Of a stretch of DNA of 64,000 nucleotides, positions 28,609 through 37,315 are shown piece after piece; the first letter of the stretch is position 1; every line of letters begins with the position of its first letter. This DNA comes from Wandonia haliotis (lineage in GTDB: Bacteria > Bacteroidota > Bacteroidia > Flavobacteriales_D > Crocinitomicaceae), in the NCBI RefSeq assembly GCF_039523435.1, contig NZ_BAAAFH010000011.1, forward strand, positions 124,001 to 188,000. The letters run 5' to 3'. A model generated the notes under the pieces. That model saw only the letters and a program-made list of their open reading frames with translations, had not been told where the DNA came from and made no database searches. The position numbers and the translations under genes are program-made.

Positions 28609-30114
28609 TTATTCACGAATGACCGGAGTTGTCAACAGAGAACCGTTTGAGAGTTTGTGTAAAATTGTGTATTGTTGACTCATTTCTTCTTTGTTAAAAG
28701 CTTCCTGTTCAAATAAGATGATCGGTTGGTAACCTTCTGTAATCAGGTTGTATATTACCGGTTCGTCCGGAATAAAATCAAAGGAGGGAACTCCGGTGAA
28801 AAAGGTATAGGAAGGGTGGAGGTGTTTGGGGGTATTGAAGAAAATGGACGATTTTTCAGAAAATGCTAATTGTTCGATTTCCATAATCTGATCATACTGT
28901 TGTTTATTTTGGTTGAAATAGTACTGATGTTCTACGGATGTTTTCGGAAAATGTATATTTCTGAATTCCTGAAGTCTAAGGTTGTGAAAGGAGACGAAAA
29001 GAAGAACAAGCCCCAGAATTATCCGGGTAATGATAGGAGAGAAGCGTTGTTGGATCGATTTTCTGAGTTCTGATATGAAAAACGCCAGTAGGTAGTATAG
29101 TAGAAAGAAGACCATAAAAGTAAACAGTGGCATTTTCGTTTGGGCGATTGAAAAGAAAAGAAATACAGCCAGTATCGGTATAGAAACAAATATTCGTCGG
29201 GAATTATCTTTTTCTTTAATTAGAAAGAAAAGGAGTAAACCAAGCCATACTATAAATACAGCGGGAAATTGAATTTTCAGATATTGGTGCCGTAAGTTTT
29301 TAAGATAATACCAGGAGTCACCACCATGTCCTTCCACAACAGAGGAGAAGTGAAGTTGATTCAGTTGTATTTCGTGTACATACTCGGACGGAAACTGATA
29401 ATAACAGTACAATTGCCAGGGTAATACGATAAGTAAGGTAATGATGAATGCTGTAATAATGTGCTTAACGCGTTGTGCGGTAATTCCTTTTTGTACAATA
29501 AGAAGAAACCAGGGGAGGAATACGATTAGTCCGGTTAACCACTTGGTCAGTACGGCCATTCCGGCAATTATTCCGATGCAATACATCGTCTTTTTTTTGT
29601 CGTTAAACCAGTATTCGGAAAGCAACCAAAAAGAAATAAGTACCAAACTGACAAATATGGCGTCATTATGATCTGTTGTTTCCTGTCCGGTAGACAGATT
29701 ATTGGCGATAAACGAAGTAGATAGAAGTACAGCAAGTGTAAGACCTGTGAAATTACCTGATAAGTTCTTACCAAGTCTATACCCACCGAATATAGCAAAC
29801 GAATTCAATAGAATAGAGGGAATTCGAACAGCAAAGGCAGTAGAACCGAATAGTTTGATGGAAAGTGCCATCAACCAAAGGAAAAAAGGCTGTTTATGTA
29901 GCCAAATATGGGAGTAATTCCAGTTAGTAGTATTTGTTATACCGTCAATGGAAGGGAATAACATCGGTGTGAAGGGCTGCTCAGACATGTTTTTTGCTAC
30001 CAGAGCATGAAACTGTTCGTCCCATATGTGAAGAAAGCTCTCGTTGGATGCTATGAAAAACTTTAGCAGTAAACTAAGCAAACAAAGTAAGAAGACTAAA
30101 TAACTACTTTTCAT
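28609..30114 (-). CDS. GT39/ArnT-like membrane glycosyltransferase
   Basis: A 501-residue polytopic membrane protein of the GT-C fold with about 11-12 helices. The first luminal loop has DEQFHALVAKNM (the catalytic acidic residue region); the second carries TGQETTDHNDA after RIPSILLNSFAIFGGYRLGKNLSGN, typical of PMT_2/ArnT-like transferases that use polyprenyl-phosphate sugars. It acts at the periplasmic face on lipid, glycan or protein. It stands alone and ends 118 bp from the S46 gene. It was probably next to nth before the island arrived. Confidence 0.85.
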   Translation of the reverse strand: MKSSYLVFLLCLLSLLLKFFIASNESFLHIWDEQFHALVAKNMSEQPFTPMLFPSIDGITNTTNWNYSHIWLHKQPFFLWLMALSIKLFGSTAFAVRIPSILLNSFAIFGGYRLGKNLSGNFTGLTLAVLLSTSFIANNLSTGQETTDHNDAIFVSLVLISFWLLSEYWFNDKKKTMYCIGIIAGMAVLTKWLTGLIVFLPWFLLIVQKGITAQRVKHIITAFIITLLIVLPWQLYCYYQFPSEYVHEIQLNQLHFSSVVEGHGGDSWYYLKNLRHQYLKIQFPAVFIVWLGLLLFFLIKEKDNSRRIFVSIPILAVFLFFSIAQTKMPLFTFMVFFLLYYLLAFFISELRKSIQQRFSPIITRIILGLVLLFVSFHNLRLQEFRNIHFPKTSVEHQYYFNQNKQQYDQIMEIEQLAFSEKSSIFFNTPKHLHPSYTFFTGVPSFDFIPDEPVIYNLITEGYQPIILFEQEAFNKEEMSQQYTILHKLSNGSLLTTPVIRE

Positions 30115-30184
30115 GTTTCTTTAATCACGTACTTACAATGTTGCAGGGATTGTAAATTAACGTATTATACGTATCAAATATATC

Positions 30185-30227
30185 ATTTATATTCCTGTAA
30201 GACTTTTTTGCTTCCCAATTTTACGGT
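30185..30227. repeat. left 43-bp direct repeat (copy of the nth 3' end)
   Basis: It matches 38459-38501 at 42 of 43 positions (C30195 versus T38469). On the minus strand it encodes the last 14 Nth codons from Val-Lys-Leu-Gly-Ser to Tyr-Lys. The copy is followed by TGA where the intact gene has TAA. It marks the left border of the island. Confidence 0.92.
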
Positions 30228-30667
30228 AATTTATTATCGCTAATGTGGCAGATGTTTTCTTCTTCTGTTCATTTTGCTATCTATTTTATTGAGCATAATG
30301 GTTTGTGTATGGTGCGTATCCCTTAGGATATGCACTATACAAAACCTAAGTTTACAATCATTAACTTGTATAGTATTAATTCAAAGAACGAAAGAGAGGA
30401 ATAAGGCTCCCTTATATACGAGGATCAACTCCGTCAACATTGAAAGTCCCCTCTCTTTTCTACTTTAAATTCGAACGGTTCATTGGACACAAAGTCTGTT
30501 TTAAGGTTGTTGAATTCAAGTAGTCTCGTTCTTCAAATCTTATGTTATGAATAAATAGTAATTATTATGATGAAAATTACCGAAGTGTAAATCCTGTGCT
30601 TTTAAAAAATAATTGATTATTTTCTTGGATTTTACCACGGTTCATTGTCGTCTTTAGTTTTTATTTT
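30228..30667. other. non-coding left end of the island with two structured segments
   Basis: 440 bp without a convincing gene. It holds an imperfect hairpin at 30300-30346 (left arm GGTTTGTGTATGG.., right arm ..CTATACAAAACC, mismatches mostly G-T type). A second fold is closed by AAAGAGAGG (30391-30399) and CCTCTCTTT (30450-30458), with an inner ATAAGG/CCTTAT hairpin at 30401-30415. The first resembles the other cassette junctions, though its presumed GTT box reads ATT. The function of the second is unknown. Confidence 0.5.
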
Positions 30668-31795
30668 CTAGTTCTCTATGAAATATTCTCGAAACATATA
30701 TTTTCTATTTTGTTTATAACCAGTTAGTTCAGATAAGATGTTAAGTTCAATTAAATCTTTAATGAGCCTGTTGGCTGTTGAAGGAGAAATCTGTAAGAGC
30801 TCTGAGACTTGTTTGGAATCTGTAATGGGAACTTGAAATAGTTGTTTTAATAACAATTGTGCTTTTTCTACTTTGCTTCCTAGTGTTGGTAATCGTTTAG
30901 TCTCAATATCTGTTTTTAAAGCAATAATATCTTTAAATACTTGGATGGATTCTTTTGATGTTTCTATTACACCAACTAAGAAGAATTTGATCCATTGAGT
31001 CAGATTACTTGTTAAACGAACCGTCATTAAGTTGTCATAGTAGTAGCCTTTGTTTTTTTCAAAAAAGTCAGACAAGTAAAGAGATGGTTTCTTTAATACA
31101 TTATTACTTACCAAATAGAGAGTAATAAGTAATCTTCCTAATCTACCATTTCCGTCAAGGAACGGGTGGATTGTTTCAAATTGATAATGTACAATAGCTA
31201 TTTTGATTAGATGAGGGACGTGATATTCCTCCTCATTAATAAACTTTTCTAAATCACTCATTAATTCTATCACTTCAGAATGATGAGGGGGTATGAAAAT
31301 TGCGTCTTTTAGTGTAGCTCCAATCCAGTTTTGACTTGTTCGAAATTCGCCAGGGATTTTATGCTTTCCTCTAACACCAGATAAAAGTGTTCTATGTGTG
31401 TTTTTAATTAACCTGTTTGAAATAGGAAGCTTTTCTAATTCTTCAATAGAGGTATTAATTGCTTTTATGTAATTCTGAACTTCAGCCCAGTCATCTCTCT
31501 TTTCAGGAGTAATGTCTTCTTCTTTCACAAGAGCTTCTTCCATGTTAGTTTTGGTTCCTTCAATTCTACTTGATGTTGTAGCCTCTTTAAGAATATGCAT
31601 TGTAATGAAAAAGTCAACATCAGGAATTATTTGAGAGAATGCGTTTAACTCTCCTATCAACCGATTTGCTTCTGCGAGTAATTTATTTACTTCGGGGGTT
31701 GAAACGATCCATTCGTGATTAATTTTTTCAGGAGAGAATGATTTGTATTCTATCTGTTTGATTTACTTTCCTGAAATGAAATCTTGTAAATCCAT
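30668..31795 (-). pseudogene. Fic family AMPylase-like gene with an in-frame stop at codon 11
   Basis: Read from the ATG at 31795 the frame runs MDLQDFISGK, then TAA (31765-31763), then continues without shift as IKQIEYKSFSPEKINHEW and on through an intact Fic protein to 30668 (375 codons in all). Features are a Fic_N segment, an inhibitory-helix motif SSRIEG, the catalytic HPFLDGNGRLGR, and a C-terminal winged helix (SELLQISPSTANRLIKDL). A TTG at 31660 could give a shorter 330-residue product that keeps catalytic and inhibitory motifs but loses the N-terminal 45 residues. Either a nonsense-inactivated gene or a shortened functional one. Confidence 0.75.
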
Positions 31796-32298
31796 AGTTT
31801 CGAAATTTGTTAATAATGCAAATATGTGGATTTATATTTTTATTAATCTAATGAAATGAAAATAAGATGGAGGCTTATTTTCATTTTATAGAAGTAGGGG
31901 AGAACAAGCAATTACTTATAGTAATTGTGCCTGTTGCACAACCCAGCGTGTTGATAAAGATATAAATAAACTGGATAAATGATAGCTTTGAATAATTACC
32001 TTAGTATATGCAAGGAAAAAAGCATTAGCAGGAGAAATTGTTTACTTCATTTTCGTTGAGTTCAAGGATTCCGAAGGGTAATTTCTATCGCCACCTTTCA
32101 GAGGTGTTGGATTTACGGTTTTTGTATCATCAAAAACATAAAATACAACCTTTATAGACTTCATCTAAGCAACCCTGATTTTTGGTAAACTTTTACCAAA
32201 TGAAAAATGGAAGGCTCTTAAAAAGGCTTAAAATCAATCATTTTTTTGATTTTGGGAGGGTTGTGCAACGGTTACCATTGTTGTGTGCAGTATTTTTT
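31796..32298. other. 503-bp intergenic stretch holding an ORF-less cassette
   Basis: No gene is seen. It contains an 8-bp perfect hairpin CAATTACT/AGTAATTG (31909-31927) and a 337-bp unit (31933-32269) bounded by a perfect 12-bp inverted repeat, GTTGCACAACCC and GGGTTGTGCAAC. Next to the right end is the short junction palindrome around CAACGGTTACCATTG (32266-32280). The unit has no ORF of note and no target-site duplication that I can find, so it looks like an empty or decayed cassette, or a MITE. Confidence 0.6.
31933..32269. repeat. 337-bp inverted-repeat-bounded element without ORF
   Basis: Perfect 12-bp terminal inverted repeats at 31933-31944 and 32258-32269. The ends follow the GTT.../...AAC rule of the neighbouring cassettes. 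The interior includes TTTTTGGTAAACTTTTACCAA-like short palindromes but no coding frame. Confidence 0.65.
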
Positions 32299-33333
32299 TT
32301 AATTCCAAGGTCCATTTGTCGTTACATTTATTGTTTTTCCGTCTTTGTCAATTTTATATAATCCACCTGCACAGCCTAACCAAATATTTCCTTTTTTGTC
32401 TTTCAAAAAACTCATTGTAGAAGTTGGAACTTCATAATTTATGAACTCATTGTTTTTATAATTGTAAACTCCGTTGCTTGTTGAACTAATCCATAAATTG
32501 GTTGAGTTGTCTTTGTAAATTGTGAAAACATCACTTTTGTCCAATCCATTGATATTAGGGAATTGAACGATTATATTTCCATCATACTTGTTTAAACCGC
32601 CATTCCCTATACGCTTGGCGGTGTCTGCATTGTCTTTTTCTGCTACTCTTGTTCCAATCCAAATGTTTCCTTTTTTATCTTCTACTATGGTTTGAACATT
32701 ATTCGAGTTCAACCCTTCTTTTGTAGTGAAATAAACAAACGAATTTCCGTCAAATTTACTTGCTCCGTAACCGTCTCTTCCGAACCAAATATTCCCTTTA
32801 GTATCTTCAGTGATTGAGGTTATCCAATCTTTGGTGTCCGGATTGATTTTGGTTTCAATTTTCGGATAAGGAATTGGGAAATTTTGAAATTGATTTCCGT
32901 CGAATGTACAAACTCCGCCCCAAGTTCCAATCCAAAAATTTCCTTTACTGTCAATATACAGATTGCTTATCGTATTACTACAAAGTCCGTCTTTTTCTGA
33001 ATAATTAGTAAACGTTTTTCCGTCAAATTTTGATATTCCTGCCCCTGTTCCAAACCATAAATTACCAGATTCATCTTCAATGACGTTTGTAACTCGATTG
33101 CTTGGCAATCCGTCTTTTGTAGTTATGTAAGTCAAATTACTCCCATTATATTTAGCAACTCCTTTTTCTAAAGTTCCAAACCAAAGATTTCCTTTTGAGT
33201 CTTGAAATGTTTCTATTACATATTGTCCAATTTGTTCGTTTTTTTTCTCAATTTCGACAGTCCCGTTTTTCCTCTCTTGGGAATTACAAGAAACTGTTAA
33301 AATTGTCAATAATGATAAAAGTAAAATCTTCAT
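32299..33333 (-). CDS. two-component-regulator propeller (Reg_prop) lipoprotein
   Basis: 344 residues from the Met at 33333, which opens a lipoprotein signal peptide (MKILLLSLLTILTVSC, lipobox LTVSC); the longer frame from 33399 runs into the cassette junction and is rejected. The body is a beta-propeller of repeated GNLWFGT/GNIWIGT blades with intervening KFDGxxFxxY segments, seven to eight in number. Such blades form the sensor half of hybrid two-component proteins, but no kinase part follows. A surface or periplasmic binding role is inferred. It is the only gene of its cassette (ends GTTGTG at 32280-32285 and CACAAC at 33358-33363). Confidence 0.8.
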   Translation of the reverse strand: MKILLLSLLTILTVSCNSQERKNGTVEIEKKNEQIGQYVIETFQDSKGNLWFGTLEKGVAKYNGSNLTYITTKDGLPSNRVTNVIEDESGNLWFGTGAGISKFDGKTFTNYSEKDGLCSNTISNLYIDSKGNFWIGTWGGVCTFDGNQFQNFPIPYPKIETKINPDTKDWITSITEDTKGNIWFGRDGYGASKFDGNSFVYFTTKEGLNSNNVQTIVEDKKGNIWIGTRVAEKDNADTAKRIGNGGLNKYDGNIIVQFPNINGLDKSDVFTIYKDNSTNLWISSTSNGVYNYKNNEFINYEVPTSTMSFLKDKKGNIWLGCAGGLYKIDKDGKTINVTTNGPWN

Positions 33334-33356
33334 TTTTGGTTTGGTTTTAATATGAC

Positions 33357-33490
33357 GCACAACGGTAAATTGTATGAGTAGTGGCAGATTGCGTGGCACT
33401 TTCTAGTCAAACCGCTATGCAGTTTGAGCGGGCTACAAAACTCCGAATTGAGCATTTACCCGCTATTGCCTATGAGCCATTGTTATGGGC
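33357..33490 (-). other. attC-like cassette junction (nuclease / propeller cassettes)
   Basis: A 134-bp non-coding segment that, read on the minus strand, begins GCCCATAAC and ends GTTGTGC. The arms can pair imperfectly (around ATGAGTAGTGG and CCCGCTATTGCCTAT), with an inner CCGCT/AGCGG hairpin (33412-33431). The first box complements the start of the nuclease cassette, as in integron attC sites; the last box begins the propeller cassette. Confidence 0.55.
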
Positions 33491-33504
33491 TGTGATTTAT
33501 AATT

Positions 33505-34647
33505 TTAATCTTTTGTTTTTCTTGTTATATAATCTACAATGTATTCAACTAATTCGTTTACAATTTTTTCTCGATTTTCTTTGTATTTCCCATATTCATT
33601 AAATCTCTCAATTTTTTGGTTTTCATCCCAAATTGTTTCAATTGATTTTTTCAACCAAAATGTGTGAACAAGATTTTGTTTGTCATTTTTTTTGTTAAAA
33701 TCTAATTCTCCAATGAATAATGAATTTTTTCTGTGGGTTTTCTTCTCAATATTAAAGGCTTCAATTCCAATCGTTCTATTTTTGACAGTAATAAAAATAC
33801 TAAAAAAAGGGTCTTTTTGAATCCTAATATTTTGTAAATCTGGTATAGAACTTAATTTTGCTATAATGTTTTCTTGTAAATCGTTTATTATTGAAATTAG
33901 TGCGTTTTCGTAATTCTTAACTATCTCGGAAGCACCTTTTATTCCATTATCTAAAATTAATTCTTGGATTTCGTTTTTCATTTTGTAATTAACAGTTTGG
34001 AATGTTTCTCTTTTTATCAGGTTTATATATTGAGCCAAAGATTGTTCAATAATTGGAATGCTTAAACAAACTTCTTTACATTTTTCCAACCAAGTTAAAA
34101 TGTCATTTTTATATGTTAAGCAAAAATAGTCAGAACCATTAGTTAGTTCTTTACTTTTATAATTGTCTCCGATTTTTGTGAGATAAATAAGTAAGGTTTT
34201 TCTATTTTTATCTTCTTTTAAATAATCTAAATAACGTTCCAATTGCTCTTTTCCCTGTTTTGCATTGAACTTATTTTCAATTATTATTTGCCATTCACGA
34301 TTTAATAGTAAGATGTCTAATCTACATTCTTGCTTTCTATATTTTCCAATGTTTCGCTCTGTATATACTTGAAGTTTATTTAACTGATTAGGAATAATTG
34401 CATCTTTCCAAAATGCAGATTCTTTCTTTTTTTGAGCTAAAAGACTAATAAAAAGATTTATAAATTTATCGCCTTGACCGTGCGAACCTTGAGGATTTAA
34501 TAATTCAGCAATTAATGCAGAGTGAGTTTTCTCTTCATGAGTTTCTCTATCAAGAATTGAAAAAAGATTAAAATTGTTTCCTTCTTTTTTTTCTTCACTT
34601 TCGTATGAATCAACAATTTCATTAGCTTTTCTTAGAAAATCTTGCAT
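33505..34647 (-). CDS. PD-(D/E)XK nuclease family protein
   Basis: A 380-residue protein of the PD-(D/E)XK superfamily (the PDDEXK_4-like group). The core is ECRLDILLLN (D111), IIIENKF (E124, K126) and AKQGKEQLERY (Q131 onward); E48 in HSALIAELLNP is the likely helix acid. No helicase or specificity domain is attached. It is the only gene of its cassette, bounded by GTTATGGGC (33482-33490) and GCCCATAAC (34693-34701). A solo DNA-cleaving defence effector is plausible but not demonstrated. Confidence 0.82.
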   Translation of the reverse strand: MQDFLRKANEIVDSYESEEKKEGNNFNLFSILDRETHEEKTHSALIAELLNPQGSHGQGDKFINLFISLLAQKKKESAFWKDAIIPNQLNKLQVYTERNIGKYRKQECRLDILLLNREWQIIIENKFNAKQGKEQLERYLDYLKEDKNRKTLLIYLTKIGDNYKSKELTNGSDYFCLTYKNDILTWLEKCKEVCLSIPIIEQSLAQYINLIKRETFQTVNYKMKNEIQELILDNGIKGASEIVKNYENALISIINDLQENIIAKLSSIPDLQNIRIQKDPFFSIFITVKNRTIGIEAFNIEKKTHRKNSLFIGELDFNKKNDKQNLVHTFWLKKSIETIWDENQKIERFNEYGKYKENREKIVNELVEYIVDYITRKTKD

Positions 34648-34692
34648 ATTTTATAATGGTTTGTCTATTATTCTGGTGCGTTTATTTTCATT

Positions 34693-34757
34693 GCCCATAA
34701 CGTTTTAGCTATGCGCAGTGTCCCGCAGGGCATTGCGTATAGGTTTTGTTGGCAGTA
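34693..34757 (-). other. attC-like cassette junction (PHP-ATPase / nuclease cassettes)
   Basis: The clearest junction, 65 bp. On the minus strand it starts TACTGCCAAC, folds as CTATACGCAATG-CCC / GGG-A-CACTGCGCATAG (34743-34707) with a 3-nt loop, two G-T-type pairs and one extrahelical base, and ends GTTATGGGC. This is the size and shape of an integron attC. The boxes differ from canonical RYYYAAC/GTTRRRY in the outer bases but keep AAC and GTT. Confidence 0.65.
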
Positions 34758-34763
34758 GTATTT

Positions 34764-35006
34764 TTATTTTTCTTCTTCTACTTCTTCAGGTTCTTCCTCA
34801 TCAAAAATTTCGGAAACTTCATTGAGCATTTTCTTTAAACTTTCTTCTTCTTCCTCTGTCATATTTTTGAACTCTGTATCTTCAACAGAATTATTTTGAA
34901 GCAACTGCTTAATCATTTCTGAATAAGTGAAGTCTATAGCAACAGTACCTTATTGAATCTTTACAGTAATTTCATTGTTTTCTTCTTTGTTGAATATTAA
35001 TTTCAT
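34764..35006 (-). pseudogene. small acidic protein gene with an in-frame stop at codon 19
   Basis: The frame from the ATG at 35006 reads MKLIFNKEENNEITVKIQ, then TAA (34952-34950), then GTVAIDFTYSEMIKQLLQ and on to a very Glu-rich tail (EEEPEEVEEEK) and stop, 81 codons in all. The ATG overlaps the stop of the PHP-ATPase gene by 4 bp (ATGA), so it is built to be translationally coupled. The frame keeps its coding character on both sides of the stop, which looks like a recent nonsense change or a read-through codon. Restart at an internal Met is possible. The small acidic product could be a regulatory or inhibitory partner. Confidence 0.6.
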
Positions 35007-37309
35007 GCTTCACTAAATTTTTTAAGGTTATATTTTTTCACCCTCTTTTTTATCGAAGATTTACCTCCATCAGTTATTGCAGCAATATGATCTACTACTG
35101 GAATTCCTTCTATGTGACCTTCTAAAGGACTAGACTTGATAATTAGTTTATTGCTTTGATTTCTGCAAAGTATAACGTTTTGAGCATCTGCGAGCATAGG
35201 AATCGTTGCATTATGTGAGACAAGGATAATCTGCTTCTTCATCTTTATTTTTTTTACTGCTTCAACTAATCCTTTGTTAATATAATTGGTAGCTAGATTA
35301 TCCTCAGGTTGATCAATAATTATTGGAGCACTGTCTTTGTCATACCCTAGAATAATGTCTAGTATAACTGAAGTTTTCCATCCTGGGCTTAACTTATCAA
35401 ACTCTCTTCCATCTTTGGTGATTATTTTATATTTCTTTTTATTCAATTCCTCAAAACTTGAGTATATTTTATTTTCAAAATCATCATAATCATAAACCTT
35501 TGGTTTTCTTTTCATGAAATTTGATTCAAAAAGTAGTTCAGGTGTGAGAGATTTGAAATCTGAAACTTTTGTTTTCAAATAACGATTAAGAGACTCTACA
35601 AACTTCTCTTTATTGAGAACAAAATCATTTTCGATATATAGCTTATGTCCCATTGATTCAATTTCCTCTGAATCAAAATTTAAAGAGTAAGTAGCAATAA
35701 TATTTAAAGTTTTGTGAAATTTACGATAAGCTCTAACGTACTTTTTTAGGGACTCTTTAAGTTTGACAAAGTTTTGGCTTTTCGATTGTTCTTCTTGATT
35801 ACTATGCTTTAATAGTCGATTGTAATCCTCTTGGTTTTGCTCCAATATAGATCTAACCAATTTTTCCTTTTTAGATATTTTTAGAGCACTTGTTAATTCA
35901 GATTTTAAAACTTGAATGCTATCTGAGTCATGTTGAATGAATGGAAATCCACTTAGAAATTTATCAATGTCATCAAGACTTTGAATAAATTCGTCATATT
36001 CACCTTTTGAAAACTGTATTTTTTCTAATTCTAATTCAGTAGGTTGAAGATTGTTATAAATATTCGTTTCTAAATTGTCACGAGTTATAAGTCTAGATAT
36101 TATTGGAATAGTAAGCAATGTTTTGCTTTCCTCTTCAATAATTTTGACATTTTTAATTAATTCCTGAATGTTTGATTTGAAACCTCTTAAGCCATTATTG
36201 ATGCTCTTTTTAATTTCATCATCACCAGGAAATACCCGTTTGATAATATCAATATTTTCGATTTTATCCTCACTGATATTATTAACAACACTCATTATGT
36301 AATTTTGAGATAGATAGTGGGGAGTCATTCCAGAAGGATTGACAATATTTATTTTATCAATTTCATATTGGTCATAAACTGATTCTTCTGTGTTGTTATT
36401 CAAAGATTTAACTATCGATTCTACTAATAATGTTTTACCACTAGATGAACCTCCAATTATGACATTAAGTCCTGATGAAAACTCGACATCAATCTCAATA
36501 TTTTCTCTGCTATGGTTAACTGATTGTATATTCTCTGAAAAGTATTTAGGTTTGGTAGGCGAGTAAATTAATCTTGATCTCTCCGATAAAGAAAGTCGAA
36601 GACCATTAAAAGTCGGTTTTGCAAGCATCCAAGTTGGATTGAATGGTTGTTTGTCTTTTCCGTTTGGATAAATAGATGGATTATAGTTGTCACTGCATGT
36701 TACAAGATTTACAAAATCATTAATTCCAAGTTTTTTGAAATACTCTTGAGTTTTCTCTAATCCATTATCACCTCTTGCTGTAAAACCTTCAAAATGATTA
36801 TAATAAACACTTTTCTCTAATGTACTATCTAATTTTGTTTCTTTCGATATGGATGTATTGAAGGTAGCATGAGATTGTCCACCATGTGGTAATAGCATGA
36901 ATTCATATGAATCGAACTTGTTAATTACGTCTTGAATTGAAGGGATATTTGGGTCAAGTTTTTCTACAACTTTATTTGGATATAATTGATCCAATCTTTT
37001 GTTAATATCATCAATGATATCCCCATTGATTTCTTCTAGGTCAAAATAAATGTGACAATGATAGGCTGGTCTTTCAGGGTAATTTTTAATATGTAATTCA
37101 ACTCCAAGAATCAAATTGATGCCCTTATCAACAGCGTTAAGGTAAACAGGTTTGTTTACTACATTGTGATCAGTAATTGAAATCAAAAACTCTGATTTTC
37201 CATTAAACTCATGGATTTTTTCAACTAATAAGTCCAAGTCATAACCTTCATTAAGGTTATTAGGGTCATCAGAAGTATGTATATGTGTATCTAAGTAAAC
37301 GGGATTCAT
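35003..37309 (-). CDS. PHP-domain SMC/ABC-like ATPase (TrlF-type)
   Basis: A 768-residue protein. The N-terminal PHP phosphoesterase domain (1-250) has D7-T-H9-I-H11, TDHNV near 46-50, CHIYFD, PHGGQSH and SDNYNP, a plausible complete metal site. Then comes an ABC/SMC-type ATPase: Walker A GGSSSGKT (286-293), a long helical coiled insert (about 370-600), signature-like LSPGWKTS, Walker B IIIDQPEDNL (666 onward) and H-loop VSHNA. This layout is that of TrlF-type ATPases found in defence islands. It lies 6 bp after the DUF6602 gene and overlaps the small acidic gene. ATP-driven DNA or RNA processing with hydrolase output is inferred. Confidence 0.85.
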   Translation of the reverse strand: MNPVYLDTHIHTSDDPNNLNEGYDLDLLVEKIHEFNGKSEFLISITDHNVVNKPVYLNAVDKGINLILGVELHIKNYPERPAYHCHIYFDLEEINGDIIDDINKRLDQLYPNKVVEKLDPNIPSIQDVINKFDSYEFMLLPHGGQSHATFNTSISKETKLDSTLEKSVYYNHFEGFTARGDNGLEKTQEYFKKLGINDFVNLVTCSDNYNPSIYPNGKDKQPFNPTWMLAKPTFNGLRLSLSERSRLIYSPTKPKYFSENIQSVNHSRENIEIDVEFSSGLNVIIGGSSSGKTLLVESIVKSLNNNTEESVYDQYEIDKINIVNPSGMTPHYLSQNYIMSVVNNISEDKIENIDIIKRVFPGDDEIKKSINNGLRGFKSNIQELIKNVKIIEEESKTLLTIPIISRLITRDNLETNIYNNLQPTELELEKIQFSKGEYDEFIQSLDDIDKFLSGFPFIQHDSDSIQVLKSELTSALKISKKEKLVRSILEQNQEDYNRLLKHSNQEEQSKSQNFVKLKESLKKYVRAYRKFHKTLNIIATYSLNFDSEEIESMGHKLYIENDFVLNKEKFVESLNRYLKTKVSDFKSLTPELLFESNFMKRKPKVYDYDDFENKIYSSFEELNKKKYKIITKDGREFDKLSPGWKTSVILDIILGYDKDSAPIIIDQPEDNLATNYINKGLVEAVKKIKMKKQIILVSHNATIPMLADAQNVILCRNQSNKLIIKSSPLEGHIEGIPVVDHIAAITDGGKSSIKKRVKKYNLKKFSEA

Positions 37310-37315
37310 TAATTT

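Noticed and set aside
30274..30468. Plus-strand 64-codon frame in the island's left end
   Set aside because: It spans two hairpins and has no recognisable protein character.
31933..32269. Reading the inverted-repeat unit as an insertion sequence
   Set aside because: There is no transposase frame and no target duplication; the ends fit the cassette rule better. It is reported as a repeat instead.
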